Source: Bacteroidota bacterium
GTDB lineage: Bacteria > Bacteroidota > Bacteroidia > B-17B0 > Aurantibacillaceae
Assembly: GCA_013816895.1 (NCBI GenBank)
Contig: JACDDR010000027.1
Span: 1 to 41,104 of the forward strand
Length of the DNA stretch: 41,104 nucleotides
Direction: 5' to 3'
Under the pieces are notes generated by a model that saw only the letters and a program-made list of their open reading frames with translations, ran no database searches and was not told where the DNA came from. This document shows positions 1 through 10,418 of the stretch, piece by piece (position 1 is the stretch's first letter; the number at the start of each line of letters is the position of its first letter). The position numbers were made by a program, and so were the translations under genes.

Positions 1-1617
1 CTTCCACTACCTTCTATTGCAAGCAATACGCCGTGTGCTGGCGCAACGCTTTCCTTAACAGCAGGGGGCGGCTCTACTTACAACTGGAGTGGTCCGAATG
101 GTTTCTCCAGCGGTACCGCAAATCCTACCATAGCAAACGTTACGTTAGCTGCTAATGGAATTTATACACTTATCGCCACAGCAGGAACATGCTCCAATAG
201 TACTACTCAGTCGGTTACTGTTAACCCTTTACCGGTTCCCACAGCTACCAGCAACAGTGCGGTATGCGCCAATACAGCAATTAATTTTACAGGTACAGGT
301 GGTACTACTTATACATGGACAGGCCCCGGCTTTAATAATACCCAGCAAAATCCAACCATTACCTCTGCAAGCGCAGCCAATGCCGGAACTTATACACTAA
401 CCGTTAGCGATGTTAACGGGTGTATTAAATCCGCTACTACAAATGTGGTGGTGAATCCTTTGCCTGTTGTTGTAGTTAATAATCCAACGGCCTGTGTTAA
501 CCAAAGTTTAAGTTTTAATTCAGCAGGCGGAACAGGTTATGCATGGAGCGGACCATCTGCTTTTTCTTCCAATATTCAGAATCCTGTTATTCCTAACGCA
601 ACGATAGGAATGTCGGGCGGATATACAGTCGTTGTAACTTCAGCCGCAAGCTGTACGGCCAGTGCGGTTTCCAACGCTACTGTAGTGCCTTTACCCATAC
701 CTTCCATCGGAAGTAACACTCCTTGTGCAGGTGCTTCATTAAACCTGAACGCAACTGGTGGCACAAGTTACAGCTGGACAGGGCCTAACGGTTTTGTTAG
801 TGGCGCACAAAATCCTTCAATCAATAATGTAAGTCTTGCAGCAAATGGGATGTACTCTTTAACAGTAACAGTTGGCATGTGCTCAAGCAATGCATCCGCC
901 TCCGTTACAATTAATCCTTTACCAACCCCAAACATTACAAGTAACGGACCCGTATGTTTAAATCAGCCGGCAACGTTTACTGCTACAGGTGGCAACTCCT
1001 ATTCATGGAGCGGTCCTAACGGATTTACGGGAAATGGTAATTCGGTAGGTGTAGTTTCCTCTTCATTAAACAACGCCGGCAATTATATTGTAACGGCTAC
1101 TGATGGGAACAATTGTACGAATACTGCAGCGTATCAACTAGTAGTTAATTCCTTGCCTGTTATAGCCGCAACCGGCGCAACGGTTTGTGAACACCAGGTA
1201 ATTACACTTTCAGCAACAGGTGGAACCCTTTATTCATGGGTAGGTCCGGCAGGCTTTACGTCCTCAGCACAGGGACCATCTATTTTAAATGCGGCCGTTT
1301 CCATGGCAGGAAATTATGCTGTTACCGTAACCGATGCTAATAGTTGTAAAAGCACTTCTTTAACCAACGTTGTTGTTAATACGATACCAACGCCAACAAT
1401 GAGCAGCAATGGCCCGGTGTGTACAAATCAAACGCTTACTCTTTCTTCGGGCGCTCCAACGGGCGTGTTCTACAGCTGGTCTGGGCCAAGCGGCTATGCA
1501 GCCAACGGGCAAAACCAGATCATATTACCTGCCACTACCGCCAACTCAGGGGTTTATATGGCTACTGTTACCGACAATATTGGCTGCTCGGCCAGTGTAA
1601 CCTTGAACGTAGTTGTT
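1..1617 (+). repeat. Tandem in-frame ~77-aa Ig-like modules (~231 bp period) inside the first CDS
   Basis: Recurrent 'NPLPxPxxxSNxPVC...LxATGGTxYSWSGPNGF...AGxYxVTVTD' modules. The N(P/S/T)(L/I)P anchor codons (VPLP at 685) fall at about 223, 454, 685, 913, 1147, 1378 and 1618 (spacing 228-240). Confidence 0.9.
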
Positions 1618-2406
1618 AATCCTTTGCCTTCGGCAGGCATTGTGTCTACCGAAACTGCAGGATGTGTTCCCTTTTGTATCACCTTTACCTGTCAGTCATT
1701 AACGCCTCTGCAGTTATGTACCTGGGACTTTGGCTTTGGAACCACCGGCGGCGGCATCAGCGCAACAAACTGTTACAGCAGCCCCGGCGATTTTAAAATC
1801 AAATCATCTTACACCGATATTAATGGCTGTTCAAATACATCTACCACTACGGTAACATCTTACCCGCTTCCAGTTGCAGATTTTAATTTTGCTCCGCAAC
1901 GGCCTGTGGATGGCGAACAGGTTGAGTTTACGAGTTCTTCGTATGGCGCCAACATCACCGGTTATTCATGGAATTTTTCTAACCTTGGAAATAATATAAC
2001 ACTATCCGATCAAAATCCGAGTATGATTTTCCCAACACCGGGAGGGTATGCCGTTGCTCTTATTGTTACAAGTGATAAAGGTTGTATAGACACGCTGCTA
2101 AGGCCGGTGCTTGTCGGAGAAGATTATGGTTTATATGTTCCAAATGCGTTTACACCAAATGGTGATGGTGTTAACGATGTGTTTAATCCTAAAGGATTCG
2201 GCATCGTAAAATACGAATTGAATATTTTTGACCGTTGGGGCGAAAAACTGTTTTCAACCACTAAATTTGAAGAAGGCTGGCCAGGTAATTATGTTGGTAG
2301 AAACGACGAGCCTGTTGAAAATGGTGTGTACGTGTGGCATATAAAATTACTAAACGTGCAAGGGAAGGCGCTTGAACTCACGGGTAGGGTAACTCTCACT
2401 AAATAA
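1..2406 (+). CDS. Repetitive Ig-like/PKD-domain surface protein with T9SS type B / gliding motility-associated C-terminal (CHU_C-like) domain; 5' end outside the window
   Basis: Frame 1 is open from base 1 (LPLPSIASNTPCAGATLSLTAGGGSTYNWSGPNGF...). The track ORF at 445 is an internal GTG. C-terminus 'LYVPNAFTPNGDGVNDVFNPKGF...IFDRWGEKLFST...W.G...GVYVWHIKL' is a typical CHU_C/type B sorting domain. Confidence 0.93.
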   Translation, partial: LPLPSIASNTPCAGATLSLTAGGGSTYNWSGPNGFSSGTANPTIANVTLAANGIYTLIATAGTCSNSTTQSVTVNPLPVPTATSNSAVCANTAINFTGTGGTTYTWTGPGFNNTQQNPTITSASAANAGTYTLTVSDVNGCIKSATTNVVVNPLPVVVVNNPTACVNQSLSFNSAGGTGYAWSGPSAFSSNIQNPVIPNATIGMSGGYTVVVTSAASCTASAVSNATVVPLPIPSIGSNTPCAGASLNLNATGGTSYSWTGPNGFVSGAQNPSINNVSLAANGMYSLTVTVGMCSSNASASVTINPLPTPNITSNGPVCLNQPATFTATGGNSYSWSGPNGFTGNGNSVGVVSSSLNNAGNYIVTATDGNNCTNTAAYQLVVNSLPVIAATGATVCEHQVITLSATGGTLYSWVGPAGFTSSAQGPSILNAAVSMAGNYAVTVTDANSCKSTSLTNVVVNTIPTPTMSSNGPVCTNQTLTLSSGAPTGVFYSWSGPSGYAANGQNQIILPATTANSGVYMATVTDNIGCSASVTLNVVVNPLPSAGIVSTETAGCVPFCITFTCQSLTPLQLCTWDFGFGTTGGGISATNCYSSPGDFKIKSSYTDINGCSNTSTTTVTSYPLPVADFNFAPQRPVDGEQVEFTSSSYGANITGYSWNFSNLGNNITLSDQNPSMIFPTPGGYAVALIVTSDKGCIDTLLRPVLVGEDYGLYVPNAFTPNGDGVNDVFNPKGFGIVKYELNIFDRWGEKLFSTTKFEEGWPGNYVGRNDEPVENGVYVWHIKLLNVQGKALELTGRVTLTK

Positions 2407-3039
2407 CTATTCAAGCAAAATATTATCTGCTTTAAAAGCGTCTAATATTTTTACAAAATGCTGGTAAGGGTGCGGGGCATCCCACAGGTAAGAATTAAAT
2501 GCTATGCCATAAAAGCCAAGATCATTTGCTTTTTTTACAGACTGCGGCGTAGTTCCGCCTCTTGCAACAAAATTTTTATGGGTGTTTTTAATAGCCGCAA
2601 TTAACCCCTCTTCATAAAATCCGCTGTAAAGCGCGCCGGTTAAGCTATTGAACATAGTGCCAAGTAAATAATAGGTGAAATTATATTCTTCGCTATTATA
2701 CACTTGCGGGAGCCTGGAATAGGACCTGCTTTTTGAAATAGTGCCAAGCTTTAATTTCAGGCGCTGACGCACAAACCAGTACTTCCATTTTTTACTCAGA
2801 TGCGTGGTGGTAAAATGAACACCTTTCAAATTAAATTTTAATGCCAGCTGATGGTGGGAATGAATAACGATCCGGTTGTGAAAGTGCTCCGGTATATCCA
2901 TTATGTACTCGCGCATCTGGTTGGTAGAATATTTTGGTTTTCTTAAATGAAAGGTGGTAAGCCCACTCTCGAACATTTTGGCGACAAGAATACGTTCATC
3001 CGGATGATCTTTGGCGGAAGAAATAACAACTAATTTCAT
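2407..3039 (-). CDS. Thiamine phosphate synthase/TenI-like protein (divergent)
   Basis: 210 aa TIM-barrel-like sequence: 'FHLRKPKYS', 'IHSHHQLALKFNLKGVHFT', 'GGTTPQSVKKANDLGFYGIAFNSYLW'. Confidence 0.7.
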   Translation of the reverse strand: MKLVVISSAKDHPDERILVAKMFESGLTTFHLRKPKYSTNQMREYIMDIPEHFHNRIVIHSHHQLALKFNLKGVHFTTTHLSKKWKYWFVRQRLKLKLGTISKSRSYSRLPQVYNSEEYNFTYYLLGTMFNSLTGALYSGFYEEGLIAAIKNTHKNFVARGGTTPQSVKKANDLGFYGIAFNSYLWDAPHPYQHFVKILDAFKADNILLE

Positions 3040-3178
3040 TCAATGAAGGTTTAATTTAGGGGGACCTTATGCTGACGAAAATAGCAATTAACTTATAAAT
3101 TCAAAGAGCTGGCCCGGTTTTTTTATCATTTAAGCATTAACACTAAAGCCGTAAAGTTTTATTAATTTTAAGCCTGCC

Positions 3179-3655
3179 ATGCACATAAAAGTAAAGAAGG
3201 TGATTATTGTTGCGGGACTTGTTATTTTATGTGTTCATTTTACACTCCTTCTTATGTATAGCTTTAAAAAAGACAAGTATTCTTTTTTTTACATGTATCC
3301 CTATTTTCATCAGAACTGGAATGTGTTTGTTCCCCCTCCTTCTTCAAATTATAATTTATACGCCGTGTATGAAAATAGCGGTTTGCAGCGCACCGATATT
3401 TTCACTGAAATAGTAACAGCCCATCAGGCAAATCGTTTCGCTGGAAAGGAGTCTTTTGTGCTGGCACTGAGCAACAGCATTCATTATTTCGAAACTGAAA
3501 AAAACCCTGATGTTTCCGGAAATAATTTTAAGATGATAAAATCCTTTGTAAAAAATTACCTCGAGGGTACGCGCTCCTGTGTGCTAAAAAACTTAAAATT
3601 GATCCTCGTCGTAAAGAGCACCGGCTCAACAGCTCCCAGAGTTTATACCAATTAA
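3179..3655 (+). CDS. Small membrane-anchored protein, possibly DUF5819-like
   Basis: 158 aa with an N-terminal TM helix followed by 'YFHQNWNVFVPPPSSNYNLYAVYE', which resembles the 'QNW.LFxPxP' core of DUF5819-type proteins. No database check was possible. Confidence 0.55.
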   Translation: MHIKVKKVIIVAGLVILCVHFTLLLMYSFKKDKYSFFYMYPYFHQNWNVFVPPPSSNYNLYAVYENSGLQRTDIFTEIVTAHQANRFAGKESFVLALSNSIHYFETEKNPDVSGNNFKMIKSFVKNYLEGTRSCVLKNLKLILVVKSTGSTAPRVYTN

Positions 3656-3702
3656 ATCCCCGTTAGTATAAAGAGTATCAAAATCTTTATTAAATTTAGA
3701 CT

Positions 3703-4710
3703 ATGTCAATAAAAGTAAAAAAAATAGACCTGGCTTTACAGGGGGGAGGAGCGCACGGCGCCTATTCGTGGGGAGTAATAGACCGCCTGTTGGATGAACC
3801 AAGAATAGAAATAGACGGAGTCTGCGGAACCAGTGCAGGCGCGATGAACGGGGTGTGTACCATTTACGGATTAAGTAAAGGAGGGCGCAATCTTGCGAAG
3901 CATACTCTGGTAAAGTTCTGGCATAAAATTTCTGAAGCAGGCAAACTCTCTTTATTGCAACCTACCTGGCTCGATAAAATGATGAGCCCTGGGAATATGG
4001 ATTACTCGCCGCTCTATAAAATGTTCAGCGCTGCAGCCGACAGTATGGCCCCCTCACAGTTTAACCCGCTTGGCATTAACCCGCTCGAAAAAATTCTTAA
4101 CGACCTTATTGATTTTGATGAACTTCAGAAGATTAGTCCGCCTAAACTTTTTGTGTGCGCCACTAACGTAAAAACCTGTAAAGCAAAAATATTTGGTCCC
4201 TCGGAAATTACTTCAAAGGCAATTTTGGCTAGCGCCTGTTTGCCTTATCTTTTCAAAGCTGTTGAAATAGATGGTGAATTTTACTGGGACGGCGGTTATA
4301 TGGGTAATCCACCACTCTCTCCATTAACAGAACATACCGAAGGCACGGATGATATCCTGCTGGTAAAAATAAACCCCTTTAACATTAACAGCGTGCCCGA
4401 TAATGTTGAGGATATTAAAGACCGGGTAAATGAAATAAGTTTTAATTCCTCTCTTGCGCTTGAAATAAATCAACTTGAATTTATCAACACGCTGGTGGAT
4501 AAAGGAATTACATTCGACGGCAAATTAAAAAAAATTAACCTGCATAGTTTAAGTGCAGATAAAAATCTTGGCAACCTTAATCTTTCAAGTAAATTAAATA
4601 CTACCTGGGACTTCTTAATGCATTTGAAAACCATGGGCTATGAGGCCTGCGATTCATGGATAGAAGCCAATTACGACAACATAGGAAAAAAATCAACGTA
4701 TCATTTATAG
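3703..4710 (+). CDS. Patatin-like phospholipase family protein
   Basis: Oxyanion motif 'LQGGGAHGAYSWG', nucleophile 'GTSAG', catalytic 'DGGYMGNPP'. Confidence 0.92.
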   Translation: MSIKVKKIDLALQGGGAHGAYSWGVIDRLLDEPRIEIDGVCGTSAGAMNGVCTIYGLSKGGRNLAKHTLVKFWHKISEAGKLSLLQPTWLDKMMSPGNMDYSPLYKMFSAAADSMAPSQFNPLGINPLEKILNDLIDFDELQKISPPKLFVCATNVKTCKAKIFGPSEITSKAILASACLPYLFKAVEIDGEFYWDGGYMGNPPLSPLTEHTEGTDDILLVKINPFNINSVPDNVEDIKDRVNEISFNSSLALEINQLEFINTLVDKGITFDGKLKKINLHSLSADKNLGNLNLSSKLNTTWDFLMHLKTMGYEACDSWIEANYDNIGKKSTYHL

Positions 4711-4716
4711 GAAATC

Positions 4717-6408
4717 ATGAAACGACATTTTGTAAAACCAGACTTCAGGGTAACAACCTGGGAACTATTAAAACCTTATTTTGATGATCTCTTAAACAGA
4801 AAACTGGATTCCAAAGAAGCCCTTGAGGGGTGGCTTAAAGATAATTCCGAGCTGTCCTCTGTAGTAAGTGAAGACATGGCGTGGCGCTATATTAAAATGA
4901 CCTGCGATACCGCAAACGAAGAATTGCGGAAGAGTTTCAATGATTTTGTTCAGAACATCGAGCCAAATATTTCACCGGTAAGTAACGAACTGAATAAAAA
5001 ACTGGTAGCGTGTAAATTCACCGGCGAACTTACAAAGCCAGGCTATGATATTTACTTGCGTGGGATTAAAAACAGCATAGAATTATTCAGGGAAGAAAAC
5101 ATTCCGCTTAACACACAGTTGCAGGAGCTCGAGCAGCAGTTCGGTGCCATCAGCGGAGAGCAGAGCGTTGAATACAAAGGTGAAAAAATGACCTTGCAGA
5201 AAGCGTCCGTTTATTTAAAAGACCTTGACCGCAAGGTGCGTGAAGAAATCTATTACAAGATAATGGAGCGAAGAGGCCAGGACGAAAAAGCACTTGATGA
5301 CCTTTTTAATAAATTAATTTCGTTAAGACACAGAGTTGCCCTTAACTCCGGATACAGTAATTATCGCGATTATAAACACCGTGCGCTGGGCCGCTTTGAC
5401 TATACAGTGCAGGATTGTCTTAACTTTCATGAATCGGTTAAACAGCACGTGGTTCCTCTTGTTAAAGAACACGAAAAAAAGCGCAAGGAAAAACTAAAGC
5501 TGGATGATTACCGGCCGTGGGATACTGCAGTGGACGAGAACGGACAGCCCCCTTTGAAGCCATTCGCGAACGCGGGCGAACTCATTGAAAAAACAATTGC
5601 CTGTTTTAATGAAATAGATCCTTTTTTTGGCAACTGTATTGAGATCATGCAGCGAATGCGTCGTCTGGATCTTGAAAGTCGTTTGGGGAAGGCGCCTGGC
5701 GGATATCAATATCCTTTATATGAAACCGATGTCCCTTTTATTTTTATGAATGCTGTGGGCTTGCACCGCGATCTGGTAACCATGGTACACGAGGGTGGTC
5801 ATGCCATTCATTCTTTCCTGGATAAAGATCTGGAACTGGTTGAATTTAAATCGCCCACCAGTGAAGTAGCTGAGCTCGCAAGCATGAGCATGGAACTGAT
5901 CAGCATGGAACACTGGCATATTTTCTTCAAGGATCAGGATGAATTAAAACGGGCCAAGCGACAGCAGCTGGAAGGTGTTATCGACGCGCTGCCGTGGATT
6001 GCGGCCATTGATAAATTCCAGCACGAATTGTATTTGAAGCCGGAACACACCGTTGAAGACCGTTATAAGATCTGGGTAGGATTAATGAAAGACTTTGGAA
6101 GCGACGTGATCAACTACAAAGGCCTGGAAGAATTCGTAAAGCGCAAATGGCAAATACAACTGCATTTATACGAAGTGCCATTTTATTATATAGAATACGG
6201 CTTTGCGCAGCTGGGCGCTGTGGCTATGTGGCGACAGTATCTTCAGAATCCTAAACAGGCAATTGAAAATTATAGAAAAGCGCTGGGCCTTGGATATACT
6301 CGCAGTATCCCTGAAATTTATAAAGCAGCAGGAATCAAGTTTGATTTTAGTCCGGCGTATGTAAAAGAATTAATGGATTTTGTGAAATCAGAATACGATA
6401 AAATCTGA
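4717..6408 (+). CDS. M3 family oligoendopeptidase (PepF-like)
   Basis: 563 aa with 'MVHEGGHAIHSF' (HExxH zinc site) and 'EVAELASMSMELIS'; M3 architecture. Confidence 0.92.
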   Translation: MKRHFVKPDFRVTTWELLKPYFDDLLNRKLDSKEALEGWLKDNSELSSVVSEDMAWRYIKMTCDTANEELRKSFNDFVQNIEPNISPVSNELNKKLVACKFTGELTKPGYDIYLRGIKNSIELFREENIPLNTQLQELEQQFGAISGEQSVEYKGEKMTLQKASVYLKDLDRKVREEIYYKIMERRGQDEKALDDLFNKLISLRHRVALNSGYSNYRDYKHRALGRFDYTVQDCLNFHESVKQHVVPLVKEHEKKRKEKLKLDDYRPWDTAVDENGQPPLKPFANAGELIEKTIACFNEIDPFFGNCIEIMQRMRRLDLESRLGKAPGGYQYPLYETDVPFIFMNAVGLHRDLVTMVHEGGHAIHSFLDKDLELVEFKSPTSEVAELASMSMELISMEHWHIFFKDQDELKRAKRQQLEGVIDALPWIAAIDKFQHELYLKPEHTVEDRYKIWVGLMKDFGSDVINYKGLEEFVKRKWQIQLHLYEVPFYYIEYGFAQLGAVAMWRQYLQNPKQAIENYRKALGLGYTRSIPEIYKAAGIKFDFSPAYVKELMDFVKSEYDKI

Positions 6409-6410
6409 TC

Positions 6411-7079
6411 CTAATTTTTCTCACTTATTTTTCCGTCTTCAAACACCAGGGTGCGCGAACGGAATTTATTATAGATGAGCATGTCGTGTGTGGCCAACAA
6501 TACGGCGCGTCCGCTCTCGCTGATCTGTTTTAATAAATTCAGAATTTCTTCCGAAGTTTGTGGATCAAGGTTTCCGGTAGGTTCATCGGCGAGAATAATT
6601 TCCGGTTCATTAACCAGCGCCCTTGCAATGCTTACGCGCTGCTGTTCGCCACCGGAAAGTTCATGCGGCATTTTAGATTCTTTTCCTTCGAGACTAACTT
6701 TTTTCAAAACATCATGAATGCGTTCCTTTATTTTGCTTTCTTCTTTCCAGCCCGTGGCTTTCATCACAAAACGAAGATTTTCATAAACACTGCGATCGCC
6801 CAGTAACTGAAAATCCTGAAAAACAATTCCAAGTTTTCTGCGGAGATAAGGAATTTGTGCGGATTTTAAATTGTTCAGCGACTGCCCGCACACTACACCT
6901 GTTCCGTTGTTGAGAGGAAGATCACCATAAATTGTCTTTAAAAAACTGCTTTTACCACTGCCCGTTTTGCCAAGCAGGTAAACAAACTCCCCGGAATTTA
7001 TTTCCACGCTGAGGTTGCCCACAACAGGACGCTCATTCTGAAAAATGGTGACATTCTCAAATTTAATAAGGCTTGGCAT
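6411..7079 (-). CDS. ftsE: FtsE-like ABC transporter ATP-binding protein
   Basis: Walker A 'GKTGSGKSSF', signature 'LSGGEQQRVSIARAL', Walker B 'EIILADEPTGNLDP'; length and N-terminal 'IKFENVTIFQ' are FtsE-like. Confidence 0.85.
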   Translation of the reverse strand: MPSLIKFENVTIFQNERPVVGNLSVEINSGEFVYLLGKTGSGKSSFLKTIYGDLPLNNGTGVVCGQSLNNLKSAQIPYLRRKLGIVFQDFQLLGDRSVYENLRFVMKATGWKEESKIKERIHDVLKKVSLEGKESKMPHELSGGEQQRVSIARALVNEPEIILADEPTGNLDPQTSEEILNLLKQISESGRAVLLATHDMLIYNKFRSRTLVFEDGKISEKN

Positions 7080-7234
7080 AGGATTGTAAAGGTAAAAACA
7101 TTGTAACCTTTTTTAAGTATGTCATTATACCAATATCAACACAAGCGGGTTAATAACTGCCTGTTCAAAGCAACAAAGCAACCTCTGCAAAAAAGTAAAT
7201 TTATTGAGATATTTTTTACCACAATTTTACTTTA

Positions 7235-10200
7235 ATGACCAGCATAAGAAATTTAAGCGTTTTCCTGTTTTTTATATTTTCCTGTTCTACCCTGTTGTCG
7301 CAAAAAACCGCTATATATGTGGATAAGGACGCGCTCTACAAACAAGGACTTGAATTGTTTGACAAAAAGCAATACGTAAACGCGCAAAAGAATTTTACTG
7401 AATACATTTCTTCGGCTTCATCATCCCTTTTAAAAACAGACGCACAATACTACTCTTCGGCCTGTGCTATAGAGCTGTTTAATAAAGACGGTGAATGGTT
7501 GATGAAGCAATTCATTGAACAACACCCGGGCGATCAAAAAATTAATCAGGCACATTTTTATCTTGGAAAATCTAATTTCAGAAAGAAGAAGTATTCTGAA
7601 ACGCTAGAATTTCTTCAGAAAGTAGACATCTATAAATTAGATAAAGACCAGCTTGCCGAACTATATTTTAAGCGCGGTTACAGTTACTACGAAACCGGAA
7701 ACAACGAGAAGGCTAAAGCAGATCTTTATGAAATTAAAGATATAGATAACCGATACGCCAATCCTGCAAACTATTATTACTCACACATCTCTTATAAAGA
7801 AAAAAATTACGAGACGGCTATGGCCGGCTTTAAGCGCCTGGTGGGAAATGAAACCTTCGGAACGGTTGTGCCTTACTACATCACACAAATTTATTTTATT
7901 CAGGGCAAGTATGAGATTGTAACGAAGGAAGCTCCTGAGTTACTAAACGACAGCAACCATGTTCAGAAGGCGGACGAGATAAACCGGATGATCGGGGAGA
8001 GTTATTTTAATCTCAAGGACTATAACAATGCTCTTACCTTTTTGAAAAAAACAAACATGGGCAGCAATCCTGCGGGGAATTACGCGCTCGGGTATTGTTA
8101 TTACAAAACTGGCGACTGCAAAGAAGCGGTTTCTCATTTTGAAAAGGCTACTGAAGCAAAAGACTCGCTTTCGCAAAATGCCTGGTACCACATGGCTGAT
8201 TGTTACATTAAGACGGGAGCAAAACTTCAGGCCAAGAATGCCTATTATGGAGCATATCAAACGAATTTCGATAAAAAAATCACGGAAGACGCGCTTTTTG
8301 CGTTCGCGAAATTAAGTTATGAATTGGATTTTAGTCCGTATAACGAAGCCGTGAAAGCCTTTACAAAATATTTGAAGGAATACCCAACGTCCCCGCGTAA
8401 AGACGAAGTATATAATTTTTTAATCAATGTGTATTCTACCACTAAAAATTATGATCTCGCCATTAAAAGCATGGAGAGTATGGAGAGTATTGATCCTATT
8501 TTGAAAGTGACCTACCAGAAGCTGATTTATTTTCGTGGCGTTGAATATTTTAATAACAGCGATTTTGCTAATGCGGAAAAGCAATTTAAAAAGTCACTGA
8601 ATCAGAATTCCGATCTGAAGCTTAACGCCCTTTCGCAATACTGGTTGGGCGAGGTTAACTACAACCGAAAAGATTATACAACCGCTATTGAAAACTGGAA
8701 AAAGTTCCAGGTGATGGATGGCACTCTGCAGTTGAAGGAATATGATCTGAGCAATTACGCAATTGGTTACGCATACTTTCAACGAAAGGAAAGAGACAAG
8801 GACAATAAGAATGGTGATGATTACGCCAACGCGAACATATCTTTTCGAAAGTTTTTATTGTCCAAAAATAAAGAAGATGAAAATAAGGTAATTGACGCTC
8901 AGATCCGCACTGCCGACTGTTACTTTATGAATAATGATTTTATTCAGGCCGGCGAATATTACAGCAAAGCCATTGAAGCAAATAAAATGGACGTTGATTA
9001 TTCCTTATACCAGAAGGCACTATGTGACGGATTGAACAGGAAATATAATGAAAAAATAACTGAGTTAAAAAAAATAGAGTCGCGTTACCCCGCTTCAAAT
9101 TACATGAGCGCTTCGCTTAATGAAATTGCCGATACTTATTACAATAATTTAAAAGATGAAGAAAACGCTATTGTATATTATAACCGCATCTTAAAAAATT
9201 ATCCGCATTCTTCTTTCACTCCTAATTGTTACGCACAACTCGGAAATATTTTTTACGGACGCAAACAGGACGATAAGGCATTTGAATATTACGACAAGTT
9301 CGTGAAGATGGATAGCAAGAGTGACGCCGCTAAAGAAGTGCTTGAAGCAATCAAGAAGATCTTTACTGAAAAAGGAAAGATCGAGGAGATGGAAAAATAT
9401 TTCGCGGCAATTGGAAATCCTTTATCGGAAAATGAACTTGAAAAGACCACTTACCTAGCGGCGTACAAGGCCTATTACGAAGAAAAAAACTGTGATGTTG
9501 CGTTACTGCAATGGCAGGGTTACATTAGTAAATTTCCAAATGGGAAACACATCAGCGAAGCAGAGTTTAACTCCGCAGAATGTAATTACAGTAAGAGTAA
9601 TTTTGAGAAGGCCCTCACAGGCTACCTCTACGTTATTGGAAAAGAGCGCGGCTTGTATAGCGAAGTAGCGTATGCAAAGGCAGCCTACATTTATTATAAA
9701 GATAAAAAATACGCAGAGGCCCTGCCTTTGTTTCAGCAATTACAGGATATAGCGGAAACGCCTTCCAATAAAAGCGCTGGACGTTTCGGTGCCATGCGCT
9801 CTGCTTTTTATTTAAACCAGTTTGAAACCGCCCTTACTGAATGCACAAAAGTGTTGAGCACCGAAAAATTAAGTCCGCAACAATTAAGCGAAGCAAAATA
9901 CATCAAGGCCAAATCGCTGTACGAAACAAACAGGCTCGACGATGCCATGATCGAGTTCAAGGCCATTACAAAAACCGCTAAAAATATCACCGGCGCCGAA
10001 GCATATTATCACATTGCCATGATTCAGTTTAAAAAACAGGATTATAAGGAGGTTGAAAAAACAATTAACAAACTCATCAGTTATGAATACAGTAACGACG
10101 ACTGGAATAACAAGGGAATGATTTTATTGGCGGATCAGTACCTGGCAAAGGGAGATGAAGCCGATGCGCAGGTTATATTGGAAACTATAATTGACAGTAA

Positions 10201-10411
10201 GCCAAAACAGGAATACGTGGATGAAGCAAAAAAGCGCCTTGACGCTTTAAAAGCAAAACAAAACAATCAGCAGGCTTCGCCGCAAAATAAAGACATGAAA
10301 GTTGATTTTAATCAATCTAAAAAAGATGGCGATCTGTTTGATAAAATGTATAAGGAATACGAACAGAATAAGAGCGCGCCAACAAACACAACGGTAGAAC
10401 AACCAAAATAA
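7235..10411 (+). CDS. Large secreted/periplasmic tetratricopeptide-repeat protein
   Basis: 1058 aa, signal peptide, many TPR-like units ('AEKQFKKSLNQNSDLKLNALSQYWLGEVNYNRKDYTTAIENWKKF'). Confidence 0.9.
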   Translation: MTSIRNLSVFLFFIFSCSTLLSQKTAIYVDKDALYKQGLELFDKKQYVNAQKNFTEYISSASSSLLKTDAQYYSSACAIELFNKDGEWLMKQFIEQHPGDQKINQAHFYLGKSNFRKKKYSETLEFLQKVDIYKLDKDQLAELYFKRGYSYYETGNNEKAKADLYEIKDIDNRYANPANYYYSHISYKEKNYETAMAGFKRLVGNETFGTVVPYYITQIYFIQGKYEIVTKEAPELLNDSNHVQKADEINRMIGESYFNLKDYNNALTFLKKTNMGSNPAGNYALGYCYYKTGDCKEAVSHFEKATEAKDSLSQNAWYHMADCYIKTGAKLQAKNAYYGAYQTNFDKKITEDALFAFAKLSYELDFSPYNEAVKAFTKYLKEYPTSPRKDEVYNFLINVYSTTKNYDLAIKSMESMESIDPILKVTYQKLIYFRGVEYFNNSDFANAEKQFKKSLNQNSDLKLNALSQYWLGEVNYNRKDYTTAIENWKKFQVMDGTLQLKEYDLSNYAIGYAYFQRKERDKDNKNGDDYANANISFRKFLLSKNKEDENKVIDAQIRTADCYFMNNDFIQAGEYYSKAIEANKMDVDYSLYQKALCDGLNRKYNEKITELKKIESRYPASNYMSASLNEIADTYYNNLKDEENAIVYYNRILKNYPHSSFTPNCYAQLGNIFYGRKQDDKAFEYYDKFVKMDSKSDAAKEVLEAIKKIFTEKGKIEEMEKYFAAIGNPLSENELEKTTYLAAYKAYYEEKNCDVALLQWQGYISKFPNGKHISEAEFNSAECNYSKSNFEKALTGYLYVIGKERGLYSEVAYAKAAYIYYKDKKYAEALPLFQQLQDIAETPSNKSAGRFGAMRSAFYLNQFETALTECTKVLSTEKLSPQQLSEAKYIKAKSLYETNRLDDAMIEFKAITKTAKNITGAEAYYHIAMIQFKKQDYKEVEKTINKLISYEYSNDDWNNKGMILLADQYLAKGDEADAQVILETIIDSKPKQEYVDEAKKRLDALKAKQNNQQASPQNKDMKVDFNQSKKDGDLFDKMYKEYEQNKSAPTNTTVEQPK

Positions 10412-10418
10412 AGCATTC

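Noticed and set aside
155-400. 81-aa + strand ORF in frame 2
   Set aside because: Out-of-frame reading of the repetitive Ig-like coding sequence, which is open in frame 1 from base 1.
8469-8490. Short direct repeat ATGGAGAGT x2 in the TPR gene
   Set aside because: Only two 9-bp in-frame copies (ESMES); no evidence of a contingency locus.
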